A stretch of 9,574 nucleotides of DNA from an uncultured Eubacteriales bacterium (GCA_934476315.1 CAKSNQ010000050.1:1-9574), one strand, 5' to 3'. Shown: positions 1-6,195, numbered from the stretch's first letter. Notes: generated from the sequence alone by a model not told the origin. Numbers and translations: made by a program.

Positions 1-3
1 TGG

Positions 4-77
4 ATGCGCGTCGCGCCGCAACGACGCGGCGCTTTGGCGCATTGGGGAGGGGTGGCAGAGTTGCCACATCCCTCCCC
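4..77 (+). repeat. Hairpin module A, copy 1
   Basis: Two adjacent hairpins. The first pairs ATGCGC (4-9) with GCGCAT (37-42) and GCGCCGC (13-19) with GCGGCGC (26-32) around the loop AACGAC. The second pairs GGGGAGGG (44-51) with CCCTCCCC (70-77), with an inner stem GTGGCA (52-57)/TGCCAC (62-67). Other copies are at 410-487, 5722-5799 and, cut by the window end, 9554-9574. The inner stem here differs in sequence from the other copies but still pairs. Confidence 0.85.
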
Positions 78-152
78 GGACCCCTCCCGGGGTTGCCGCG
101 GTTTAGGGAGTCGGGCGCGGGGGCGGTTCCCCCACGATCTCTCGATCTCCGG

Positions 153-260
153 ATGCGGCGCACAACCAAGGAAGTGGGAGGTGGCGGAGGGAGAAAACCT
201 CGGCGTTTGAGATGGTTTCTCCCTCCGCAAAGACGGCTAAAGAGTATTGCTTTTGCTGTG
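153..260 (+). repeat. Module D, copy 1 (hairpin repeat)
   Basis: Matches 5956-6077 with scattered substitutions. The core is a 13-bp inverted repeat, GCGGAGGGAGAAA (184-196) with TTTCTCCCTCCGC (216-228), around a loop of about 19 nt. The second copy has a shorter outer stem and an extra small hairpin in place of the GAGA part. Its function is unknown. No T-tract follows directly, so it is not a standard terminator. Confidence 0.7.
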
Positions 261-319
261 CTGAAAATTTGGATTTGTTTCGCTTGCTGTTGGTTTGTAC
301 TTTTAGCTGAAATCTCCGA

Positions 320-400
320 TGCAGGGATGTGGGGGGAGAACCCCTCAGACGTTCGTGCCTGCCGCGTAGCGCAGGCGGCTCCCCCGCACACCCCCTACTC
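320..400 (+). repeat. Module E, copy 1
   Basis: Begins with a G-run followed by AGAACCCCTC (about 329-345) and then a CCTGC/GCAGG hairpin in the segment 352-382. That segment recurs almost exactly at 9496-9530. Shorter relatives are at about 5655-5718 and 6140-6195. It leads straight into hairpin A at 410, as the copies at 5655 and 9469 also do. Confidence 0.7.
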
Positions 401-409
401 CGTGGCTGA

Positions 410-487
410 ATGCGCGTCGCGCCGCAACAACGCGGCGCTTTGGCGCATTGGGGAGGGCGGCGCTGGGGCGCGCCGATGACCCCTCCC
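410..487 (+). repeat. Hairpin module A, copy 2
   Basis: Same fold as copy 1: ATGCGC (410-415)/GCGCAT (443-448) around GCGCCGC/GCGGCGC with loop AACAAC. It is followed by GGGAGGG (451-457)/CCCTCCC (481-487), enclosing the inner stem CGGCGC (458-463)/GCGCCG (470-475). Confidence 0.85.
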
Positions 488-523
488 GGTGGCTTTCTCC
501 CTGACTTTCGCTGTCATTATTTG

Positions 524-600
524 AGTTTTCGCCCGCCTTTTTCAAAAGGCGTCCGCCCGCAAGCGGGTAGGTCGAGGGGCGGAGCCCGCGGCGCGCCGCG
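524..600 (+). repeat. Folded repeat B, copy 1
   Basis: Starts with AGTTTTCGCCCGCC and the hairpin CGCCTTTT/AAAAGGCG (534-551), identical in the copies at 5423 and 9215. Further stems follow: CCCGC (556-560)/GCGGG (563-567), GGGC (577-580)/GCCC (584-587) around GGA, and a self-complementary CGCGGCG/CGCCGCG at 587-600. The first stem is fixed across copies; the later stems change sequence but stay paired. Confidence 0.8.
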
Positions 601-658
601 AAGCCGCTTGCTCCTTGCGTCCCGCGCCGTCCAAGCCCTGCCTTCTTTTGATATGAAA

Positions 659-739
659 AATCCTCCTTTTCGGATTCCGATAAATTTCACCCGCCCATCC
701 CCCGCACGCGCCTGCGCCTTACATATACTGTGAAAGGAG
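659..739 (+). promoter_or_regulatory. Leader of the mreB-like gene: RBS and possible anti-SD pairing
   Basis: AAAGGAG at 733-739 lies 8 nt before the ATG at 748 and is a strong ribosome binding site that fixes the start. Upstream, a small hairpin (AATCC 659-663 / GGATT 672-676) has CTCCTTT at 663-669, complementary to AAAGGAG. The leader could therefore mask its own ribosome binding site, though a 7-nt match may be chance. No convincing -35/-10 pair is visible between 600 and 747; TTGATA at 648 has no good -10 partner. Confidence 0.45.
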
Positions 740-747
740 TATGACCT

Positions 748-1743
748 ATGGCTTCCCCCTCCGTGGCTCTTGACCTCGGCACCACAACCACGTATCTGCG
801 CCGTACCGATCGCTTCCTTTTGGAGCGCTTCCCCTCCGCCGTCGCCATCAGCACCCGCACCGGGCAACTCGCCGCCTGCGGTGAGCCTGCCGCCGCAATG
901 CTGGAACGCACTCCCGCCGAAATCCGCGCCTGCCGCCCCCTGGTCGGAAGCGTCATCGCCGATTACGACATGGCGGTCCTCATGCTCCATGAGTTTTTCA
1001 CCAAAATTCAAGCCGTCGGCTTCATGAAAAAACCCAATGTCGTTGTGGGAATCCCCTGCGGCGTCACCGAGGTCGAGCGCCGCGCCGTTGAGGACGTTCT
1101 CCTGGACGCCGGAGCGAAAAGCGTCCGCACCGGTCCTCAGATTCTCGCCGCCGCTTACGGCGCGGGCATCAAGGTCGGTTCGACCCGCGGCTCGCTGATC
1201 GTTGACATCGGCGGCGGCTCCACCGAGTGCGCCCTGCTTACCGGCGGCTCCATCATCCACGCCAAGACCGCCCCTGTTGCGGGTGACGAATTTGACCGCG
1301 CGATCATGTCCTACCTGCGCACCGCGTTCGGACTGATCGTCGGCGAGGGCACCGCCAACCGCGTCAAGCACACCGTCGGCGTCGCGCACCCGAGCATCGA
1401 CCGCGGAAGCATGACCGTCAGCGGGCGGAGCGTCGAAACCGGACGCGCCATGACCGTCGAGGTCTCCTCCGTGGAGGTCTGCGAGGCGCTTCGCCGCCCG
1501 ATCGCGCAGATTCTTCTCCGGCTCCGCGCCACGCTGGAGGCGTCTCCCCCCGAGCTGGTCGGGGATATTTCGAAAAACGGACTGGTCCTGTGCGGCGGCA
1601 GTGCGGCGCTTCCCGGCATCGCCAAGGCGATCGCCAACGGCACCGGCATCCGTGTCGCCACCGCCAAGAAGAGCGAGGAATGTGTCATTCAGGGACTTTC
1701 CCACATTCTCACCTCGCACATCCCGCCCGCGCGGACAAAGTAA
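748..1743 (+). CDS. mreB: MreB/Mbl-family actin homologue, divergent at the catalytic Glu
   Basis: A 331-residue protein of the usual MreB length, with the actin/Hsp70 fold. MreB proteins form membrane-bound ATP filaments that guide lateral cell-wall synthesis together with RodA and PBP2. The phosphate-1 loop DLGTTTT is at residues 9-15, a conserved block IPCGVTEVERRAVED at 102-116, phosphate-2 DIGGGSTE at 153-160, and the adenosine loop GLVLCGGSAALPG at 278-290. Canonical MreB has IEEPMAAAIGAG at the catalytic site. Here the aligned residues 129-140 read GPQILAAAYGAG, so the catalytic Glu is Gln131; actin itself has Gln at this position (Gln137). The adenosine loop has GGS rather than GGG. 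The start is set by AAAGGAG 8 nt upstream. No mreC or mreD follows; the next genes are a CPBP protease and a PBP homologue. Family membership is secure. It is probably a paralogue beside a standard MreB elsewhere, which is inference. Confidence 0.9.
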   Translation: MASPSVALDLGTTTTYLRRTDRFLLERFPSAVAISTRTGQLAACGEPAAAMLERTPAEIRACRPLVGSVIADYDMAVLMLHEFFTKIQAVGFMKKPNVVVGIPCGVTEVERRAVEDVLLDAGAKSVRTGPQILAAAYGAGIKVGSTRGSLIVDIGGGSTECALLTGGSIIHAKTAPVAGDEFDRAIMSYLRTAFGLIVGEGTANRVKHTVGVAHPSIDRGSMTVSGRSVETGRAMTVEVSSVEVCEALRRPIAQILLRLRATLEASPPELVGDISKNGLVLCGGSAALPGIAKAIANGTGIRVATAKKSEECVIQGLSHILTSHIPPARTK

Positions 1744-1764
1744 CGCGCCGCGGTGCAGGTCGAT

Positions 1765-1871
1765 CCGTCGTGAGGCGACCTGCCATAAGGCGACCTGCCA
1801 CAAGGCGTCCTGTCGTGAGAGACGACCCGCCGTGAGGCAACCCGTCTTGAGGTGACATGTCGTAAGACAAC
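1765..1871. repeat. Degenerate 15-nt tandem repeat, seven units
   Basis: Units start at 1765, 1780, 1795, 1810, 1827, 1842 and 1857. Six are exactly 15 nt and the fourth is 17 nt. The consensus is about CYGYCRTRAGGCRAC. A decayed eighth copy may follow at 1872-1887. Many units hold a small dyad such as GTCG/CGAC; the 17-nt unit has GTCGT/ACGAC, so its two extra bases keep the symmetry. It fills the 200-nt gap between the mreB-like and CPBP genes. There is no T-tract, so it is not an intrinsic terminator, and the two genes may be co-transcribed across it. Confidence 0.8.
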
Positions 1872-1927
1872 CCACGTCGTAAAGCACAATCGGTACCTAT
1901 CGCGCCCTGCCCGCACCCAACATCTGG

Positions 1928-1934
1928 AAAGGAG
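1928..1934 (+). promoter_or_regulatory. Ribosome binding site of the CPBP gene
   Basis: AAAGGAG ends 9 nt before the ATG at 1944 and supports that start. It matches the style of the sites before the mreB-like and PBP-like genes. Confidence 0.85.
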
Positions 1935-1943
1935 CCTGCTCCC

Positions 1944-3302
1944 ATGAAACAATCCGACAATCCAAATTTTGATTTTTACTCCGACCCCGTCCCGCCCGCG
2001 ACGGGTGCGTCCGAACAGCCGGAGCGCCGGGGTTTTCTCGCGGACTCGTCCGCAAATTCCTCCGCCGACCCGACGGGCAACGCGTCCGGCAACTCTGCGG
2101 GCAACACGTTTGCGAACCCGTTTGCGAACCCCGCCGCGGACGCGTCCGGCAATCCGTCGCCCAACCCGTCCGCGACCCCGGCGGCAGACCCTGCCGTGCG
2201 CCGCGAAAAGCTCGCGAGGGCAAAGCGCGCGTTCTCGCGCGTCGGTTTCGCGATCTTCACCATGACCGTCGCCTGGTACGCCGCCTCCATCCTCGTCTCC
2301 GCCATTCTCGTCGCCTTTTTCCGGGATTTCACGGAAGCACACACGGCGATCCTCAACATTCTGACGGGCACTCTCCCGCTCTATCTGATCGGTGTGCCCC
2401 TGATGTATCTGATCGTCCGCGGCATGCCCACCTCGCTCCCGAAGTCAAAAGCGTGCACGCCCCGCCTGTTTTTCGGCGCGCTGACCGTCTGCTTCACCGC
2501 CTCGTCGGTGGGGAGTCGGCTGGGAACGTGGCTCATGTCCAACCTCAGCCGTCTAACCGGGGTCGATTACACCAACGGGCTCGGCGAACTGATCGGAACC
2601 ATCCCGCTGTGGCTGACCGTCCTCTCGACGGTCGTTCTCGCGCCTGTCTTTGAGGAGCTGATCTTCCGTAAGCTGCTCATCGACCGCCTCTCCCGCTTCG
2701 GCGGGACGCTCGCCGTGGTGTTCAGCGCACTCATGTTCGGGGCGTTCCACGGAAATTTCTATCAGTGCTTTTACGCCGCGGGCATCGGGCTGGTTCTCGG
2801 ATACGTCTATCTGGTCACGGGGAAGCTCCGCTACACCATCCTGCTCCACGCGCTGTTCAATCTGTACGGCGGCGTGCTCGGCACGCTGGTGACAAACGGG
2901 GTGGACCTGCAAGCCCTGACGACGCTGGAGACCGAGGAGGAGCTACTCGCCTTTATGAGTGAGAACGCGACGGGTCTTCTCCTGCTCGCACTGTATCTGA
3001 TCGTCCAGTTTGCGCTGAGCATCCTCGGCATCGTTATGATTGGTAAGAACTACCGCGCCATCCGCGCAAACCTCCGTGGGGGCGTTGGCTTCTGCGGGAA
3101 GCCGAACGTCACGGCGGGCACGCCCGATACCTTGGGCACGCCGGATGCGGCGGACGCGACGGGAGCAACGGAGACAACGGACACGGCGAACGCCCCGGAT
3201 GTCCTCGGACGCGGAGAGCGGGCGTCATCAATCTTCGGAAACGTCGGAATCCCGCTGTGCCTCGTCGCGTTCGCGGGGCTGTTCCTGCTCAGTCTTTTGT
3301 AA
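1944..3302 (+). CDS. CPBP-family intramembrane metalloprotease (CAAX protease/Abi type)
   Basis: A 452-residue polytopic membrane protein. The three family motifs are present: EELIFR at residues 237-242 (EExxxR), FGAFH at 265-269 (FxxxH) and HALFN at 302-306 (HxxxN). These form the active site of Rce1-type glutamate proteases. Hydrophobic segments lie near 101-125, 136-158, 218-236, 255-292, 297-315, 343-366 and 434-452. It is longer than most family members because of two additions. Residues 35-82 are 12 tetrapeptides each ending in Asn, Asp or (once) Thr, forming a hydrophilic tail before the first membrane segment. Residues 389-420 are a Thr/Asp/Ala-rich linker before one last membrane helix. 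Some CPBP proteins act in bacteriocin immunity or, like SpdC/LyrA of Staphylococcus aureus, in cell-wall control. Its place between an MreB and a PBP homologue suggests an envelope role. The substrate is unknown. Confidence 0.88.
   Translation: MKQSDNPNFDFYSDPVPPATGASEQPERRGFLADSSANSSADPTGNASGNSAGNTFANPFANPAADASGNPSPNPSATPAADPAVRREKLARAKRAFSRVGFAIFTMTVAWYAASILVSAILVAFFRDFTEAHTAILNILTGTLPLYLIGVPLMYLIVRGMPTSLPKSKACTPRLFFGALTVCFTASSVGSRLGTWLMSNLSRLTGVDYTNGLGELIGTIPLWLTVLSTVVLAPVFEELIFRKLLIDRLSRFGGTLAVVFSALMFGAFHGNFYQCFYAAGIGLVLGYVYLVTGKLRYTILLHALFNLYGGVLGTLVTNGVDLQALTTLETEEELLAFMSENATGLLLLALYLIVQFALSILGIVMIGKNYRAIRANLRGGVGFCGKPNVTAGTPDTLGTPDAADATGATETTDTANAPDVLGRGERASSIFGNVGIPLCLVAFAGLFLLSLL
2046..2189 (+). 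repeat. Tetrapeptide-encoding repeat inside the CPBP gene
   Basis: Twelve 12-nt units encode four-residue repeats such as SSAN, ASGN, SAGN, TFAN, PFAN, PAAD and PSPN (residues 35-82). The DNA units have drifted, but the reading pattern is strict with no broken unit. It reads as a flexible, low-complexity N-terminal arm. Confidence 0.75.
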
Positions 3303-3372
3303 CCGGGCGGTCTGTCACCGCTGAAATTCAAAGCGCCGCACCATTCACCATTCATTGCCCGTCGCCGGAATC

Positions 3373-3419
3373 GTGCGGCAGGCGACAATGCGCCAGTGCG
3401 GCAAGGTGTCAATACGGCA
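3373..3419. repeat. Short imperfect direct repeat before the PBP gene
   Basis: Two neighbouring units of 23 and 24 nt, each starting GTGCGGCA, at 3373-3395 and 3396-3419. A partial third match (ATGCGGCAACGCC) begins near 3427. It sits in the 168-nt gap between the CPBP and PBP-like genes, where no terminator or promoter is visible. Confidence 0.5.
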
Positions 3420-3452
3420 TCCATCCATGCGGCAACGCCGTTATTTTCCCGG

Positions 3453-3460
3453 AAAGGAGG
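3453..3460 (+). promoter_or_regulatory. Ribosome binding site that fixes the PBP start
   Basis: AAAGGAGG ends 10 nt before ATG 3471. The frame is open back to a GTG at 3396, but that codon lies in the direct repeat and has no such site, so 3471 is the better start. Confidence 0.85.
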
Positions 3461-3470
3461 GCGAACAATC

Positions 3471-5336
3471 ATGCCGGAAGGACTCCCGGGAGCTTCCCGA
3501 TCCGCTTCCAGATTCAAGTCAAAATCAAAGTCCGCCCCCGCCGGACGCCGGGGCGGACGTGCTGCGCCGCGCTCGGTCTTTGTCAGGCGCATTTCCATCG
3601 TCCTCGTCACGTTTCTCGTCGGATGCCTCTGCTTCGGCGGGGTTCTGATCTCCCTGCAAGCCCGCGGCAACGCGTTTTCCATCTTCCGCGAAAAGAAGCC
3701 GGACAACGGAGAAACCGTCGGCGAGACCGTGACGCTTCAGGCGACCCGCGGGGAAATTTACGACCGCAACGGCGTCCCGCTCCTCACCAATCGCTTTGTC
3801 TACGATTTCGGGCTGGACTACGAAAAATTCCTCGACGTGGGAGGCGTCCACGAGCGCAACCGCCTGCTTCTCTCGCTCTCGGAGACCGTTTCGGACGCGC
3901 TTGCCGCCGGCGAGACGCTCACGCTCCCGGAGGATTACTTCCCGCTGGAGGGGACCTACCCCTCGCTGACCCTGCGCGACGAGGTGAGAAACCCCGACTC
4001 GGCAATCCACTATCAGCTCTCGCGGGTCTGTGCGACGCTGGGGCTTTCCATGCAGAACCTGCGCGCCGACACGCTGATGATCGCCTACGTCAACACCTAC
4101 GCGCTGAACGCGCAGATCGACGGTATTCCCGTCTACACAAACGCGCAGATCGACCGCCTGCTCCGCCTCCTCTACGACATGGATCGCTCCAATTTCAAGG
4201 AGAACGGACACTACACGCTGGCAAAGGATGTTTCCTCCGCCTTTATCGCAGGGAGCAAGCAGACCGCCTCGCCGTATGCGGTCATCACCGTCCGCACGGA
4301 ACGCGTCCGCCGCTACGAGGGCTACGCGCGCCTGCTCGGGAGCACATCGTCCCTGTCCCACCGCCTCTCGCCCATCCCCTACTACAACGCGCAGGGCTAC
4401 CCGATGAACGCCACGGTCGGCACCTCCGGCTGTGAGATCGCCTTTGAAACGCTCCTGCACGGCACGGACGGGCGGATTCTCCTTGTGCGCGATGCCGAGG
4501 GAAGAACGGTTTCCCGCACCGTGACCGTCGAGCCTTCCGCGGGGGCAAACCTGCGGCTGACTCTGGACATTTCCGCGCAAACGCGCATGGAGGACGCCAT
4601 GCGGGAGGCGCACGCCACCGGCGCTGTGGTCGTTCTCGACAGCCACAGCGGGGAGATTCTGACGCTCGTTTCCGCCTGCACCGACGATTCGGCAAGCGCG
4701 GCGGCGTTGGATCGCGCCTGCTACCGCGCCTACCCGACGGCGGGACTTCTGGACATCTGCTACCTCACGATGGAAAACCGACCGGGGGCAGACCGTGAAA
4801 CCGTTCGGGATCGACAGATTCTGTTTGGCGTCGGTCAGCGAAGCGGCATTGAGATCGGCGAGGCGACCGGGCAGATCGACCGGACCGCCGACGCGGGTGC
4901 GTCCGTTCTGTACGGGGACGCGCGGTGCACGCCGCTTCAGCTCTGTAACGCCTACGCGACCCTGCTTTGCGGCGGGATACGGTACGAAACGCACCTGTCG
5001 CGCGCCGTCTGCTCGCCGACCAGCGGTGAAATTATCCGGCAGACCGCCCCGCAGGTCAGCGCCCACGTGCCGATTTCCGAGGAGGCGTTCCGCTCCCTGA
5101 CGGACGAAATGATGCGGACCGCCAAGGCGAGCCTGCCCGCGGACTCTCCGCTTCGCCGCGCGGGAATTTCCGTAGGACTGCGCACCGCGCTGACCGCGGA
5201 CGGGACCGCCATTGCCATTGCGTTTGCCGAGGGCGGAAGCGGCGCCGCCCCTGTTGCCTGCGTCACGCTGGAGGGCGGGACGGTAGAGCAAGCCGCATCA
5301 CTCGCGCTGACCGCGCTGGGGCAGGTTATGGGGTGA
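3471..5336 (+). CDS. Class-B PBP (PBP2-like) homologue lacking transpeptidase motifs
   Basis: A 621-residue bitopic membrane protein. A basic cytoplasmic tail (1-38) precedes a single membrane helix at about 39-62. The dimerisation (pedestal) domain starts with TRGEIYDRNG at 92-101 and runs to about 360, including YPMNATVGTSGCEIAFE (310-326). The transpeptidase-like domain follows: GAVVVLDSHSGEIL at 384-397 and ARCTPLQLCNAYATLLCGG at 484-502 are typical PBP segments. The catalytic motifs are gone. RALNGLYRPGSTFK-type sequence aligns without gaps to residues 415-428, giving Gly425 for the nucleophile Ser and Asp428 for Lys. The SxN region falls in an apparent deletion of about 60 residues after 430. 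KTG is replaced near GLRTA (569-573). The frame is intact over 621 codons, which argues for a kept pseudoenzyme rather than a decaying gene. It probably scaffolds or regulates wall synthesis and cannot crosslink by the known mechanism. It is last in a likely operon with the MreB and CPBP genes. Confidence 0.87.
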   Translation: MPEGLPGASRSASRFKSKSKSAPAGRRGGRAAPRSVFVRRISIVLVTFLVGCLCFGGVLISLQARGNAFSIFREKKPDNGETVGETVTLQATRGEIYDRNGVPLLTNRFVYDFGLDYEKFLDVGGVHERNRLLLSLSETVSDALAAGETLTLPEDYFPLEGTYPSLTLRDEVRNPDSAIHYQLSRVCATLGLSMQNLRADTLMIAYVNTYALNAQIDGIPVYTNAQIDRLLRLLYDMDRSNFKENGHYTLAKDVSSAFIAGSKQTASPYAVITVRTERVRRYEGYARLLGSTSSLSHRLSPIPYYNAQGYPMNATVGTSGCEIAFETLLHGTDGRILLVRDAEGRTVSRTVTVEPSAGANLRLTLDISAQTRMEDAMREAHATGAVVVLDSHSGEILTLVSACTDDSASAAALDRACYRAYPTAGLLDICYLTMENRPGADRETVRDRQILFGVGQRSGIEIGEATGQIDRTADAGASVLYGDARCTPLQLCNAYATLLCGGIRYETHLSRAVCSPTSGEIIRQTAPQVSAHVPISEEAFRSLTDEMMRTAKASLPADSPLRRAGISVGLRTALTADGTAIAIAFAEGGSGAAPVACVTLEGGTVEQAASLALTALGQVMG

Positions 5337-5366
5337 TACGGGAACGTAACGTGGGAAACTTTTTGG

Positions 5367-5421
5367 AGAGGGAATAGCTGTTCACTTTAGGTTTCTAAAG
5401 GATTCAGCTATCCCTCTTTTT
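5367..5421 (+). terminator. Intrinsic terminator after the PBP gene (module C, copy 1)
   Basis: AGAGGGA-A-TAGCTG (5367-5380) pairs with CAGCTATCCCTCT (5405-5417), with an inner stem CTTTAG/CTAAAG, and a T-run follows. It lies 30 nt after the PBP stop. The same module recurs after copA at 9116-9172. Confidence 0.9.
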
Positions 5422-5422
5422 A

Positions 5423-5508
5423 AGTTTTCGCCCGCCTTTTTCAAAAGGCGTTCTCCTGCAAGCAGGGGGTCTGGGGCGAAGCCCCATGTCGCCGCCCGCA
5501 GGCGGCGA
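5423..5508 (+). repeat. Folded repeat B, copy 2
   Basis: Four hairpins in a row: CGCCTTTT/AAAAGGCG (5433-5450), CCTGC/GCAGG (5455-5466), TGGGGC/GCCCCA around GAA (5472-5486), and TCGCCGCC/GGCGGCGA around CGCA (5489-5508). It begins directly at the T-run of the terminator. Compared with copy 1, the second stem has a C-G pair changed to T-A. Confidence 0.82.
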
Positions 5509-5534
5509 AACCTCTCGGCGTTTCTTTTTCCATA

Positions 5535-5570
5535 GCTTTTTCTTTGCGCCTCTGGCTTCAAAGAAAAAGC
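5535..5570 (+). repeat. Hairpin F, copy 1
   Basis: A perfect 12-bp stem GCTTTTTCTTTG/CAAAGAAAAAGC around a 12-nt loop containing GCCTCTGG. The copy at 9349-9380 keeps that loop core and loop length but has a shifted T/A stem. No gene is near; function unknown. Confidence 0.75.
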
Positions 5571-5654
5571 GGCTGAAAGAGCTGAAATTGCAGGGAATAG
5601 CAGGTACCTTTCAATCGCTGTCGGTTTGTAGCTTTAGCTGAATCCTTTGGTACA

Positions 5655-5718
5655 GGATGTGGGGGAAGAACCCCTCAAACGTCGGGGTTGCTCCCCCCAC
5701 GCCCTCCACTCCAAGGCT
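5655..5718 (+). repeat. Module E, copy 2
   Basis: GGATGTGGGGGAAGAACCCC followed by a C-rich stretch ending CCACTCCAAGGCT, as at 9469-9551. It lacks the CCTGC/GCAGG hairpin found in copy 1 and in the copy at 9469. It leads directly into hairpin A. Confidence 0.7.
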
Positions 5719-5721
5719 TAT

Positions 5722-5799
5722 ATGCGCGTCGCGCCGCAACGACGCGGCGCTTTGGCGCATTGGGGAGGGCGGCGCGGGGCGCGCCGATGACCCCTCCCC
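5722..5799 (+). repeat. Hairpin module A, copy 3
   Basis: ATGCGC (5722-5727)/GCGCAT (5755-5760) enclose GCGCCGC/GCGGCGC. GGGGAGGG (5762-5769)/CCCTCCCC (5792-5799) enclose CGGCGC (5770-5775)/GCGCCG (5781-5786). Confidence 0.85.
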
Positions 5800-5955
5800 A
5801 TACCCCTCCCGGGCTTGCCGCGGTTCAGAAAGTTGGGCGCGGGGCGGTTCTTCCGCACCCCTCCCGGGGGCGTTGAAATGCAGGAAGCCGGGCGAGGGAA
5901 ACTCCGGGCGAGTTTCCCCTCGCCGCCGGGGACAGCGCGGGGGATAGCCACTGAA

Positions 5956-6077
5956 ATGCGGCGCACAGCCAAGGAAGTAGGAGGAGGCGGAGGGACCGCG
6001 GCAAGCCGCCAAACCTCGGCATTTGAGATGGTTTCTCCCTCCGCAAAGACCGCTGAAAGAATATTGCTTTTGCTGTG
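5956..6077 (+). repeat. Module D, copy 2, with nested hairpin
   Basis: Matches 153-260. The outer stem is GCGGAGGGA (5987-5995)/TCCCTCCGC (6036-6044). A small hairpin GCGGC-AA-GCCGC (5998-6009) sits where copy 1 has GAGA. Confidence 0.7.
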
Positions 6078-6139
6078 TGGAAAGGTTGGATACATTTCGG
6101 TTGTTGTCTGTTTCTACTTTTTGACTAAAGTTTTCGGTG

Positions 6140-6195
6140 TAGGTTGTGGGGGGAGAACCCCTCAAACTCTCATGCCCGCCGCGCGCGGGCTTCCG
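6140..6195 (+). repeat. Module E, copy 3 (variant)
   Basis: GTTGTGGGGGGAGAACCCCT followed by a CCCGC/GCGGG hairpin near 6173-6190, where copy 1 has CCTGC/GCAGG: another base-pair-preserving change. No hairpin A follows; the sequence turns AT-rich at about 6206 and the copA promoter begins. Confidence 0.6.

Larger units (their letters stand above)
1..620. repeat. Intergenic repeat block 1 (modules A-D-E-A-B)
   Basis: This stretch before the first gene holds no credible gene. It is a mosaic of modules that recur at 5422-6190 and 9215-9574: hairpin A at 4-77, module D at 153-260, module E near 320-400, a second hairpin A at 410-487 and folded repeat B at 524-600. All have the same orientation as their other copies. 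Open frames across it (for example 42-479 on + and 345-545 on -) only translate the GC-rich repeats; the same peptide strings recur wherever the DNA repeat recurs, and none has a good ribosome binding site. Confidence 0.8.
5422..6190. repeat. Intergenic repeat block 2 (modules B-F-E-A-D-E)
   Basis: The gap between the first terminator and the copA promoter holds no credible gene. It has folded repeat B (5423-5508), hairpin F (5535-5570), module E (about 5655-5718), hairpin A (5722-5799), a GC-rich linker with a hairpin at 5891-5924 (GGCGAGGG with CCCCTCGCC), module D (5956-6077) and a second E (about 6140-6195). The longest frames (5611-6207 on -, 5815-6198 on +) just translate these repeats. 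Confidence 0.8.

Noticed and set aside
42..479. 145-residue + frame in the first repeat block
   Set aside because: It translates the hairpin repeats; the same peptide strings (such as RRNNAALWRIGEGGAGA) recur wherever the DNA repeat recurs. No ribosome binding site or domain.
4..487. Integron attC or insertion-sequence ends
   Set aside because: Hairpins are strong but there is no integrase, transposase, attC core sites or target duplications.
1765..1871. CRISPR array
   Set aside because: Units are 15 nt, head to tail with no unique spacers, and no cas genes are present.
517..1887. 456-residue - strand frame over the mreB-like gene
   Set aside because: Shadow of a clear MreB homologue in GC-rich DNA; it also runs through tandem and dispersed repeats.
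3396..3470. Upstream GTG start for the PBP gene
   Set aside because: The GTG lies in a direct repeat without a ribosome binding site; AAAGGAGG before ATG 3471 is far better.
3525..5291. 588-residue - strand frame over the PBP gene
   Set aside because: Antisense shadow caused by codon GC bias; the + frame has clear PBP homology and a strong ribosome binding site.
3471..5336. PBP homologue as a pseudogene
   Set aside because: No stop or frameshift in 621 codons, good start signal, and well kept non-catalytic segments; a pseudoenzyme fits better.
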